This document shows positions 55,452-62,863 of a DNA stretch of 64,000 nt, in pieces (the first letter of the stretch is position 1; every line of letters begins with the position of its first letter). The notes beneath the pieces are model-generated. The model saw nothing but the letters and a program-made list of their open reading frames with translations, was not told the origin of the DNA and did no database searches. Both the position numbers and the translations under genes were made by a program. The stretch is from Algoriphagus litoralis (GTDB lineage Bacteria; Bacteroidota; Bacteroidia; Cytophagales; Cyclobacteriaceae), in NCBI RefSeq assembly GCF_003259255.1, contig NZ_QGOL01000013.1:124001-188000 (forward strand). The letters run 5' to 3'.

Positions 55452-56165
55452 ATGTCTCATATCAAACTTGCCATTTTTGACATGGCCGGCACGACCATCC
55501 ACGATGAAAACAGCGTGGCAAAAGCTTTTCAAAAAGCGCTAAATAAACATGGCTATCCATCCGTGACCCTTCAGGAAGCGAATGAAAAAATGGGCTATTC
55601 CAAGCCTCAGGCCATCCGGGATCTCCTTGAGATTCATGAACCGGATTCCTCCAAAATCACAGCGGAATTAGTAGATCAAATCCATACCGCATTTGTACAG
55701 GGAATGTTGGATTATTATGAAAATGATCCTTCCATCCGTCCAATCGCCGATGCAGAGGAAGTTTTTGCTGCTCTTCACGAAATGGGAATCAAAGTGGGGC
55801 TGGATACAGGCTTCAGCCGAGACATTACCGACATCATCCTAAAGCGCGTAGGTTGGGACAATGGCCAACACATCGATGCAAGTGCGGCAAGTGATGAAGT
55901 GGAGCAGGGGAGACCTTTTCCTTTTATGATCCAAAAGATCATGGCTGAGCTCGGAATAACTGATCCCAAGTCCGTCATCAAAGTCGGAGATACCGAAGTC
56001 GATGTGAATGAAGGCCACAATGCTGGTTGCCTGATGAGTATCGGGATCACATCCGGAGTTTTTTCGGAAGAAGAATTGATTCCGCATAAGCCCACGCATC
56101 TTGCCAAATCGCTAACAGAAGTCTTGGATATTGTTAGGGCTTTCGAACTCGCACACCAAGAGTAA
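55452..56165 (+). CDS. phosphonatase-like HAD hydrolase (PhnX-like)
   Basis: A 237-residue HAD-superfamily enzyme. The ATG at 55452 is chosen since upstream in-frame sequence is untranslated leader. Motif 1 is FDMAGTTIHDE with nucleophile Asp10 and Ala12 in place of the second Asp, as in phosphonoacetaldehyde hydrolase. The cap has MGYSKPQAIRDLL with Lys51, matching the Schiff-base Lys of PhnX. Later motifs are LDTGFSR and KVGDTEVDVNEG. It should cleave phosphonoacetaldehyde, or a related phosphonate aldehyde, to the aldehyde and phosphate. The transporter gene starts 2 bp after its stop. Confidence 0.85.
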   Translation: MSHIKLAIFDMAGTTIHDENSVAKAFQKALNKHGYPSVTLQEANEKMGYSKPQAIRDLLEIHEPDSSKITAELVDQIHTAFVQGMLDYYENDPSIRPIADAEEVFAALHEMGIKVGLDTGFSRDITDIILKRVGWDNGQHIDASAASDEVEQGRPFPFMIQKIMAELGITDPKSVIKVGDTEVDVNEGHNAGCLMSIGITSGVFSEEELIPHKPTHLAKSLTEVLDIVRAFELAHQE

Positions 56166-56167
56166 GG

Positions 56168-57490
56168 ATGTATCGGTTTCCAGCTATTTCAGCCAAGCTC
56201 AGCCAAGTTAGCTCCTTCAAAATGAGTGTTTTTGCCGCTTTGATGGGTTTTTTGGTGTACAGCAGCATGTATGCTTTCAGGAAACCTTTTGCGGCAGCGA
56301 CCTTTGACGGGGAAAGTTTTTTGGGACTGGATCTGAAAGTTTGGCTGATTCTGGCGCAGACCTTGGGCTATATGGCCAGTAAGTTCTACGGTATCAAAAT
56401 GATCTCCGAGCTCAAGGACGCCGGACGTGCTTGGTTGATCGTGGGCCTAATTGCAGTTTCTTGGCTAGCCTTGCTTGGTTTTGCCGTTTTGCCTGCCCCT
56501 CTTAATATCCTTTGCTTTTTGATCAATGGATTCCCCTTGGGTTTGATTTGGGGAATCGTGTTTCACTACATGGAGGGACGCAAATTCACCGAAATGATGG
56601 GAAGCATGCTGGCTGCAAGCTTTGTTTTTTCCTCGGGTTTTGTGAAGTCGGTGGGTACTTTTCTGATGCAAAATCTTGGAGTCAGCGAGTTTTGGATGCC
56701 TTTTTCCACCGGAGCGATTTTCTTTCCGGTTCTGATGTTTGGAATTTTTCTCCTAAATCATATTCCTGGCCAATCAGCAGAAGACCGAATGCTACGCAGC
56801 CCAAGGCCGCCAATGAATAAGGCCGAGCGGAAGAAGTTTTTTAGAGAATTCAGACCTGGAATCATCATTTTGATCTTGGTCTACATGATGTTGACGGGTT
56901 TGCGGGACTTGCGGGACAATTTTGTCGTGGAAATCTGGCAGGGACTGAATATCGCTGTGCCTGCAGAATTGCTGACGCAAACTGAAATTCCGATCACGAT
57001 TTTTCTCCTGATTCTGATGTCCTGTTTGGTTTTGGTGAAAAGCAATAAAACCGCCTTTTTCCTGAATCATTGGATGATTTTAACTGGATTTGCTTTGGCC
57101 ATTCTAGCGACGCTTGGCCTGAGGGCTGGCTTGGTCAATCCATTTATTTGGATGACGCTGGTCGGTACAGGTGTTTACATGGCTTACATTCCATTCAACA
57201 GCTTGTTGTTTGACCGCTTGATTGCCACTTTCAAACATGCCGGCAATGTGGGTTTCCTGATGTATCTCGTGGATAGCTTTGGCTATCTGGGAAGCAGTAT
57301 GGTGATGGTATTCAAGCAGTTTGGCGGAATGGGCGAAATCAGCTGGCTCAACTTTTACATTTCTGCGATCTTGATATTTCTCAGTCTTTCCCTTGTCCTG
57401 ATGACCGGCTCGTTTATCTATTTCCAGCGGAAATTAAAGCGGCAGGAAAAAGCTGAAACCCTAGAACTTTCGATCACCAATCCAATATGA
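56168..57490 (+). CDS. DUF5690 family MFS-type transporter
   Basis: A 440-residue inner membrane protein with about 12 membrane segments and a cytoplasmic loop near 205-225. The segment YSSMYAFRKPFAAATF in TM1 resembles the Y-x-x-RK motif of organophosphate:phosphate antiporters (GlpT/UhpT). The DUF5690 family itself has no assigned substrate. It lies 2 bp after the phosphonatase-like gene and overlaps the FAD oxidoreductase gene by 4 bp. From this context it probably imports an aminophosphonate or a related compound. Confidence 0.78.
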   Translation: MYRFPAISAKLSQVSSFKMSVFAALMGFLVYSSMYAFRKPFAAATFDGESFLGLDLKVWLILAQTLGYMASKFYGIKMISELKDAGRAWLIVGLIAVSWLALLGFAVLPAPLNILCFLINGFPLGLIWGIVFHYMEGRKFTEMMGSMLAASFVFSSGFVKSVGTFLMQNLGVSEFWMPFSTGAIFFPVLMFGIFLLNHIPGQSAEDRMLRSPRPPMNKAERKKFFREFRPGIIILILVYMMLTGLRDLRDNFVVEIWQGLNIAVPAELLTQTEIPITIFLLILMSCLVLVKSNKTAFFLNHWMILTGFALAILATLGLRAGLVNPFIWMTLVGTGVYMAYIPFNSLLFDRLIATFKHAGNVGFLMYLVDSFGYLGSSMVMVFKQFGGMGEISWLNFYISAILIFLSLSLVLMTGSFIYFQRKLKRQEKAETLELSITNPI

Positions 57491-58611
57491 ACCAACCCTC
57501 CACTATCGTCATCGGCGCCGGAATCGTCGGTATGGCCATCACCCGAGCACTGCATGCCAAAGGCTGGAAAGTCACAGTCATTGAGCGTCATCCTAAGGCC
57601 CAAGGTGCTTCAGTTCGTAATTTTGGGATGGTTTGGCCGGTGGGTCAGCCTCAAGGTCCAGCATTTAATCGGGCGATGCGATCCAGAGAGATTTGGTTGG
57701 AAATGAGTCAAATGGCAGGGTTTTTTGCGGAAAAAACAGGTTCACTTCATTTGGCCTATACCGATCTGGAAATGCAGGTGGTGGAAGAATATGTGAGCGC
57801 AATGCAAGGCATCAAGTCGGCCGAAGTGCTTGATCCCGAGCAGACAATCCAAAAAAGTCCAGCTGCCAAACCCGAGGGGCTCAAAGGAGCTCTTTGGACC
57901 GAAGATGAGGTAATCGTGGATCCACGGGAAGCGATCTACAAAACGGGAAAATACTTGGAAAGTCTACCCGGAATCGAGTTTGTATGGAACCGAGTGGTGT
58001 CCAGAATTGAAGGGAACACCGTGTATTCAGGTCAGAAAAACTGGTCAGCTGATCGGATTTTTGTCTGTTCGGGAGCTGATTTTGAGACCCTCTATCCCGA
58101 GCTTTTTGAGGCTACTCCAATTACGAAATGTAAACTTCAGATGATGCGGCTTGTTCAGCAACCCGAAAACTGGCGCATCGGTCCTCCGCTTTGTGCAGGG
58201 CTGAGCTTTATCCATTATAAAGGTTTTCAGGTAGCTCCATCGCTTGAAAAACTTAAGGAAGTCTACCAACACCAATTTCCTGAATTGATCGAGTGGGGGA
58301 TTCATGTGATGGTATCACAAAACGGTTTGGGCGAATTGACCATCGGAGACAGCCACGAATACGGCTTGGATCTTTCGCCTTTTGACCGAAGCGATGTCAA
58401 TGACATGATTTTAGACTTTTTGAAGGGATTTGCCCAGTTTAAAGATTGGAGAATCGGATCTGCATGGCATGGGATCTATCCCAAAATGACCAATGGAGCG
58501 ACTGAATTTATCCACCAAGTCAATGATATTGTGACGATTGTCAATGGACTTGGAGGAAATGGAATGACCCTTTCTTTTGGATTGGGAGAGGAAGTGGTTT
58601 CGGGGTTATAA
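57487..58611 (+). CDS. TIGR03364-like FAD-dependent oxidoreductase (phosphonate oxidation)
   Basis: A 374-residue DAO-family flavoenzyme. The N-terminal FAD motif is VIGAGIVGMAITRAL with a following VIERHPKAQGASVRNFGMVW, and the C-terminal FAD contact is VNGLGGNGMTLSFG. The family is associated with phosphonate genes, and related PbfD-type enzymes oxidise aminoethylphosphonate or its N-methyl form to phosphonoacetaldehyde. That product would feed the PhnX-like enzyme of the same operon. The start overlaps the transporter stop by 4 bp (ATGA). Confidence 0.82.
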   Translation: MNQPSTIVIGAGIVGMAITRALHAKGWKVTVIERHPKAQGASVRNFGMVWPVGQPQGPAFNRAMRSREIWLEMSQMAGFFAEKTGSLHLAYTDLEMQVVEEYVSAMQGIKSAEVLDPEQTIQKSPAAKPEGLKGALWTEDEVIVDPREAIYKTGKYLESLPGIEFVWNRVVSRIEGNTVYSGQKNWSADRIFVCSGADFETLYPELFEATPITKCKLQMMRLVQQPENWRIGPPLCAGLSFIHYKGFQVAPSLEKLKEVYQHQFPELIEWGIHVMVSQNGLGELTIGDSHEYGLDLSPFDRSDVNDMILDFLKGFAQFKDWRIGSAWHGIYPKMTNGATEFIHQVNDIVTIVNGLGGNGMTLSFGLGEEVVSGL

Positions 58612-58690
58612 GGTTATTTAATTGGAAGTTACTTTTTCGGAAAAATAAAAAACCTTGCAATTTGTTATCTCTTGGGATAACTTTGTTGGT

Positions 58691-59026
58691 ATGGTTAGAA
58701 GGATAATTTTTTATGAAAACCACTTTTTAGAATTTTACCAAAGCCAAGATCAAAAGGTAAAAACTAAGATTCAATACGTTTTTGAACTGATCAAGCAGGT
58801 GGAAAGGGTGCCTGAGAAGTTTCTCAAGCATCTGGAGGGTACGGATGGGTTATATGAAGTTAGAGTGGAACATGGGTCGAATGTTTACAGGATTTTCTGC
58901 TGCTTTGATGAAGGTAGATTAGTCGTCCTATTCAATGGTTTCCAAAAAAAGACTCAGAAAACCCCAAAGAATGAAATTGAGAAAGCAGAAAGGTTTATGA
59001 AAGAATATTTTCAATCAAAGAAATAA
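58691..59026 (+). CDS. RelE/HigB-like toxin
   Basis: A 111-residue protein of the RelE/ParE superfamily (HigB-1-like, phage-derived Gp49 type). The start MVRRIIFYENHFLEF at 58691 is chosen over an ATG 36 bp upstream since it aligns with the family N terminus. Conserved parts are KHLEGTDGLYEVRVEHGSNV, YRIFCCFDEGRLVVLFNGFQ and KKTQKTPKNEIEKAERFMKE. The antitoxin follows after 4 bp. Confidence 0.88.
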   Translation: MVRRIIFYENHFLEFYQSQDQKVKTKIQYVFELIKQVERVPEKFLKHLEGTDGLYEVRVEHGSNVYRIFCCFDEGRLVVLFNGFQKKTQKTPKNEIEKAERFMKEYFQSKK

Positions 59027-59030
59027 GATC

Positions 59031-59330
59031 ATGAAGGATTATAGTAAAGTCAAAACATTTGAGGACCTGATTGAAGTGGAACACGGCAGAGTCGGAAGTG
59101 AAAGCAGGAATAAATATGAAGAAAATGCCCAAATGTTTATAATAAGTGAGATGCTAAAAGAAGCAAGAAAGGAAGCAAATCTTACCCAAGAGCAATTGGC
59201 AGAAAAGGCGGGAACCAAGAAAAGTTATATCTCCAAACTTGAAAATGGGAAGGGTAATATTCAATTATCAACGTTGATTCGGATTTTTGAGCAAGGACTA
59301 AACAAAAGAATAGGGTTGACTTTTCTTTAA
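59031..59330 (+). CDS. XRE-family antitoxin
   Basis: A 99-residue protein with a C-terminal XRE HTH (about 42-95: EARKEANLTQEQLAEKAGTK then KSYISKLENGKGNIQLSTL). The N-terminal segment likely wraps the toxin encoded 4 bp upstream. This is the second toxin-antitoxin pair of the window, at the other border of the phosphonate cluster. Confidence 0.88.
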   Translation: MKDYSKVKTFEDLIEVEHGRVGSESRNKYEENAQMFIISEMLKEARKEANLTQEQLAEKAGTKKSYISKLENGKGNIQLSTLIRIFEQGLNKRIGLTFL

Positions 59331-59380
59331 AATTTTATATAAATATTCGCAATTCTCCCAGTAGCCTAATTTTTTTAATT

Positions 59381-59553
59381 TTCACCTCGACTTCCTGCCC
59401 TCCGGGAGGCGGGCGCTCGGCCAACGGATTAGAGGTCATTAAAGGGTGGGGATGAAAAATCCGCGCAGCCGCATTTTCATCCCCACCATCAAAAACAAAA
59501 CTAAGGGACACCGAGCGACGGTTGATGAGCTGGTCGAACCAAGTCGAGGTGAA
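59381..59553. repeat. 173-bp nested palindrome (MITE-like)
   Basis: The ends are TTCACCTCGACTT (59381-59393) and AAGTCGAGGTGAA (59541-59553), perfect 13-bp inverted repeats. Inside, CGCTCGG near 59414 faces CCGAGCG near 59512, and GGTGGGGATGAAAA (59445-59458) pairs perfectly with 59474-59487. The element is GC-rich in an AT-rich context and directly follows the second toxin-antitoxin pair. It looks like a non-autonomous mobile repeat or a large structured RNA; no coding capacity is seen. Confidence 0.7.
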
Positions 59554-59743
59554 CCTATATAAAATTTGATAATTGCAGCAGGATTGCGGATAATCAGAAA
59601 ATTGAAATATTCCCCACTTCGTCGGGCGAAATAGCTTTGAATGAACTTTTAACATGTTTTTTGAAGCTGACTCAACGTTTTCAGTTTTTCTTTAATCACT
59701 TACTGAAGCTTCGGAAATGAGAATCGATCTTTGATGGACATTA

Positions 59744-59824
59744 TATTTCGCGACCGCAGGGAGCTTATTTCAAAAGGTGTATTTCGCGTAGCGTATTTCA
59801 GAACTGTATTTCACAAAGTATATC
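59744..59824 (+). repeat. degenerate TATTTC tandem repeat
   Basis: TATTTC recurs at 59744, 59766, 59780, 59794 and 59807, with a weaker copy TATATC at 59819. Three of the five spacings are 13-14 bp. Intervening bases are partly conserved (TATTTCGCG twice). It lies 70-150 bp upstream of the XRE-cupin gene. Confidence 0.55.
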
Positions 59825-59894
59825 TCTTCAGGATAGGCTGCTTTATCTCTTTTTTCATTAGTTTACTTTTTCAAATCGCCCCATAACCCAATCC

Positions 59895-60470
59895 ATGGAA
59901 CAGGAAGTAATCGTCCAGATCAGTAACAAGCTGAAGAGTATCCGAAAGGAAAAAAACCTCACCCTACAGGATATCGCAGACCGCGCAGGAGTCACCAAAG
60001 GCCTGATTTCCCAAATAGAAAATAGCCGCACCATTCCCTCGCTTTTGGTTTTGATTCAGATCGTCAAAGCCTTGGAAGTCGGTTTGGATGACTTTTTTAA
60101 TGACCTGAGCTTTTACGGAAAAGAGGGTAAAATCCTCATTCAACGAAAAGCCGATTACCAAAAGTTCGAGAAGGAACCAGCCTCAGGCTATGAGTACTCC
60201 CGCATTTTCACAAAAAAAGTAAATCAGTGCACCATCGACATCGTCCTGCTTGAAATCCAGCCCGGATCGGTCCGTGATTTTGTCCAGACAGACGCATTTG
60301 AATACAAATACATCATTTCAGGTTCGGTTCGCTACGTTTTTAGAGATCAAGAGATTGAATTAAACGAAGGCGATTCCATGCTTTTTGACGGAATGCTCGA
60401 GCACAATCCCATCAACTCAGGAAAGACTCCCGTCAAAATGCTGGTGGTGTATTTCTTCGAAAACAAGTGA
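59895..60470 (+). CDS. XRE-cupin transcriptional regulator
   Basis: A 191-residue regulator with an N-terminal XRE HTH (about 8-64: LKSIRKEKNLTLQDIADRAG then VTKGLISQIENSRTIPS) and a C-terminal cupin domain (about 110-190, with EIQPGSVRDFVQTDAFEYKY and YIISGSVRYVFRDQEIELNE). The family (SutR/PuuR type) senses small molecules through the cupin. It is the nearest regulator downstream of the phosphonate genes and could control them; direct evidence is lacking. It is monocistronic. Confidence 0.88.
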   Translation: MEQEVIVQISNKLKSIRKEKNLTLQDIADRAGVTKGLISQIENSRTIPSLLVLIQIVKALEVGLDDFFNDLSFYGKEGKILIQRKADYQKFEKEPASGYEYSRIFTKKVNQCTIDIVLLEIQPGSVRDFVQTDAFEYKYIISGSVRYVFRDQEIELNEGDSMLFDGMLEHNPINSGKTPVKMLVVYFFENK

Positions 60471-60563
60471 TCCAAGAAAAGTGAAACCATCCTGAAAATA
60501 AACCCAACCAAGATGGAAACCTTAAAAAATTGAATCTGTTAAGTACTTTAATACCCTTAACTG

Positions 60564-61391
60564 ATGGAATTCAATCTCGACTGGCTACTAAAGACTGACT
60601 ATACAGATCCTGCTAAATTTTTTATGATTACAGGAATTCTCCTGCTGGGAATTTTTCTCCGATATCTGGCTTTGGCCTGGATCTACCATGAGTTGGTATA
60701 CAAAAAAATGGGTGATGCCCAGCCCTATCGCAGGCTCCATCAGCAGGTGAAACTTGGTCAAGTCCAACGCGAAATCTGGTACTCCTTTCTAGGCGCAATC
60801 ATCTTTGCAGTAGCGGGTACCGTAATGCTGATTTGTTGGCAACGGGGCTATACCCAGCTCTATACCACCCTTTCTGCTTGGGATCTCCTGTGGATTCCGC
60901 TTAGTTTTTTTGCTGCGCTTTTCATCCACGAGACCTACTACTACTGGCTTCACCGCTGGATGCATCAGCCTAAAGTCCTGCATCGCTTCCATCACACCCA
61001 TCACAATAGTCTGTACACAAGTTCCTTTACCTCGTTTTCATTTCATCCCATAGAGGCGGGACTGCAGGCGATTTTTCTGCCAGTCTTAGTGCTAGTACTG
61101 CCGATGCACTTTTTTGTGCTGATCGCCTTGCTGGTCACCATGTCAGTGACTGCAGTAATCAATCACTCCGGAGTGGAGGTCTATCCCAGTTCTGCAATAA
61201 AGTCTTCCCCTGCCAAATGGATCATCGGTGCGACGCACCACGACATGCACCACCTGAAATACCGCTGCAATTACGGGCTGTACTTTACCTTTTGGGACCA
61301 TTGGATGGGGACCGAAGAGACGGGATTTGAGGAGCGATTTTTAAAGCATTCCAGCGACAGGGAAAAGCTGAAGAAAGAGATTGTACCGTAG
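60564..61391 (+). CDS. sterol desaturase/fatty acid hydroxylase family protein
   Basis: A 275-residue inner membrane di-iron enzyme. Membrane segments lie at about 18-38, 72-92 and 107-125, with a further hydrophobic hairpin near 165-195. The histidine clusters HETYYYWLHRWMH (about 121-133), HRFHHTHHN (about 139-147) and HHDMHHLKYRCNYG near the C terminus bind the iron atoms. It probably hydroxylates or desaturates a membrane lipid, such as a carotenoid or fatty acyl chain; the substrate is not clear. It follows the regulator by 93 bp. Confidence 0.88.
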   Translation: MEFNLDWLLKTDYTDPAKFFMITGILLLGIFLRYLALAWIYHELVYKKMGDAQPYRRLHQQVKLGQVQREIWYSFLGAIIFAVAGTVMLICWQRGYTQLYTTLSAWDLLWIPLSFFAALFIHETYYYWLHRWMHQPKVLHRFHHTHHNSLYTSSFTSFSFHPIEAGLQAIFLPVLVLVLPMHFFVLIALLVTMSVTAVINHSGVEVYPSSAIKSSPAKWIIGATHHDMHHLKYRCNYGLYFTFWDHWMGTEETGFEERFLKHSSDREKLKKEIVP

Positions 61392-61396
61392 CTTGC

Positions 61397-61834
61397 TCAA
61401 GTTTGAGGATACCGAAATGACTGTCTTGCCAGCAGCTTCCAACCGCTTTTCTCTTTCACCCAGATCATCATCAAACCCATATTGAGGCTGTTTGTGGTTT
61501 GATTTGTAAGCGAGAGGATTTCAGCTTTTACATTTTGTCTTACGATAGCCAGATCTTTCCCGTGGAATTCGATCGTTTGGTCACTCACTTCCCAGATTTG
61601 GTAGTCGGTGTTTTTAGCCTCAAAAACAGCTACAAACTCTTCCTGATTTTCAATCATCCCGGCAGAATGTCCGTAGCTGAGGTTTTCGGAAGTCAGATTA
61701 CGAAGGGTTGCGGCATCTTCCGCCAATAAGGCGCTTCGAAATTTTTGAATTGTTGCCTCCAAGTCCCCCGCAGATTGGGCAGAAAGTGGAAGGGATAGGC
61801 AGAGAAATGAGAAAATCAATACAGCTGTTTTCAT
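61397..61834 (-). CDS. DUF4440/NTF2-like protein, secreted
   Basis: A 145-residue exported protein with a signal peptide ending SLPLSAQ (residues 1-19). The NTF2-like domain begins GDLEATIQKFRSALLAEDAA and contains the usual FEAKNTDYQIWEVSDQTIEF and WVKEKSGWKLLARQSF motifs of DUF4440. The family has no single function. It is convergent with the desaturase-type gene and lies 19 bp after another small secreted protein gene. Confidence 0.8.
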   Translation of the reverse strand: MKTAVLIFSFLCLSLPLSAQSAGDLEATIQKFRSALLAEDAATLRNLTSENLSYGHSAGMIENQEEFVAVFEAKNTDYQIWEVSDQTIEFHGKDLAIVRQNVKAEILSLTNQTTNSLNMGLMMIWVKEKSGWKLLARQSFRYPQT

Positions 61835-61853
61835 CGCAGGATTTGGCTTTGGG

Positions 61854-62210
61854 TTATTTCTTCTTTCCGGTAAAAGTACCTGAGGCCATCTCCGCCAGAT
61901 TCACTTTGCCACTCATCTCTGTGGCTGAAGCAACTTTGCCATCGTAGGTGATCAAATTTCCCTGAATGGAAAATTCCAGGTGAATCACTCCGGCTTTCAA
62001 GGTGCCGGTGACCGGAGAATCGCCCAGCTGTCCAGTATAGGTCCCACTGAGCTTTTCCCCGTCTTGTTTCAGGACGAAGGTCGGAGATCCGCTTCCAGCA
62101 TCAGTTTGCACAGTCATGATCCAAGTGCCAGAAATGTCGATTTTTTCTTGAGCCACTGTGCTTCCAGCCCAGCCAAAAAGGAATACAAATACGAATAGGA
62201 TTTTAGTCAT
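61854..62210 (-). CDS. small secreted beta-sheet protein, function unknown
   Basis: A 118-residue exported protein with a signal peptide ending AGSTVAQ (residues 1-21). The mature part is made of short strands: DISGTWIMTVQTDAGSGSPT, LKQDGEKLSGTYTGQLGDSP and YDGKVASATEMSGKVNLAEM. This is the pattern of small lipocalin-like or DUF-type beta-barrel proteins found in Bacteroidota. No catalytic motif is visible. It is probably co-transcribed with the DUF4440 gene 19 bp downstream. Confidence 0.7.
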   Translation of the reverse strand: MTKILFVFVFLFGWAGSTVAQEKIDISGTWIMTVQTDAGSGSPTFVLKQDGEKLSGTYTGQLGDSPVTGTLKAGVIHLEFSIQGNLITYDGKVASATEMSGKVNLAEMASGTFTGKKK

Positions 62211-62266
62211 GGTATTTAGGGTTTAAATGCAGAAAAATTTAAGGAAAAATTTACTGGAAATAACAC

Positions 62267-62806
62267 TCAGAATAGCGGTATTTGGTTTTTGGCTGAAGGA
62301 ACCTGCACACCCTCCAGCATGAGCAGCTTCTTTTTGGCATCCAAGCCTCCGGCATATCCCACCAGACTTCCATCCGAACCGATAATCCGATGGCAGGGAA
62401 TCAGGATTGAGAGGGCATTAGCACCGTTGGCAGAAGCCACGGCACGAATGGCATCGGGATTGCCCAAGTTTCGGCTCAGATCGAGGTAGGAAGCGGTTTT
62501 TCCAAAAGGGATGTCCTGAAGAGCTGCCCAAACAGTCTTTTGAAAAGGAGTTCCAACCAAGAGAAAGGGAATATCGAAAGTCTCGCGGTTTCGGTCAAAG
62601 TATTCCTTCAGTTGATGGATGGCATTGTCCAGAACTTCAGCTTCTCCGTCTTCAAATTCGGCTTTTAGACCGTTTTTGATTCGATCGTCGACAGCCTGCC
62701 GCATCTTTCGGTATTTCCAGTCGCAGAGGCAGAGCTGATTCTGATACGATCCCAGCACCAACTCACCCATGGGCGATTTGTAATTCTTAATTAAGATCTT
62801 TTCCAT
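62267..62806 (-). CDS. ogt: methylated-DNA--[protein]-cysteine S-methyltransferase
   Basis: A 179-residue suicide repair protein that removes O6-methyl groups from guanine. The active-site Cys138 is in LIPCHRIIGSDGSLVGYAGG, preceded by the HTH-like region TPFQKTVWAALQDIPFGKTA and an N-terminal domain (1-80). It is slightly longer than E. coli Ogt. It lies 57 bp upstream of the small secreted protein gene on the same strand. Confidence 0.95.
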   Translation of the reverse strand: MEKILIKNYKSPMGELVLGSYQNQLCLCDWKYRKMRQAVDDRIKNGLKAEFEDGEAEVLDNAIHQLKEYFDRNRETFDIPFLLVGTPFQKTVWAALQDIPFGKTASYLDLSRNLGNPDAIRAVASANGANALSILIPCHRIIGSDGSLVGYAGGLDAKKKLLMLEGVQVPSAKNQIPLF

Positions 62807-62863
62807 TGATGGGTAGAATTTTACCTCAGCTAGTTACCCGATTTTCTTTAAAATTAACCTAGT

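Larger units (their letters stand above)
59331..59894. other. gene-free region with nested palindromes and degenerate repeats
   Basis: This 564-bp stretch has no credible gene. It contains a 173-bp nested palindromic element (59381-59553) and a run of degenerate TATTTC repeats (59744-59824), described separately. A minus-strand open frame across 59335-59655 is a by-product of the palindromes. Confidence 0.65.

Noticed and set aside
59335..59655. Minus-strand frame of 106 codons in the nested palindrome
   Set aside because: It runs through inverted repeats, has no domain features and is rich in the repeat-encoded residues; it is not a credible gene.
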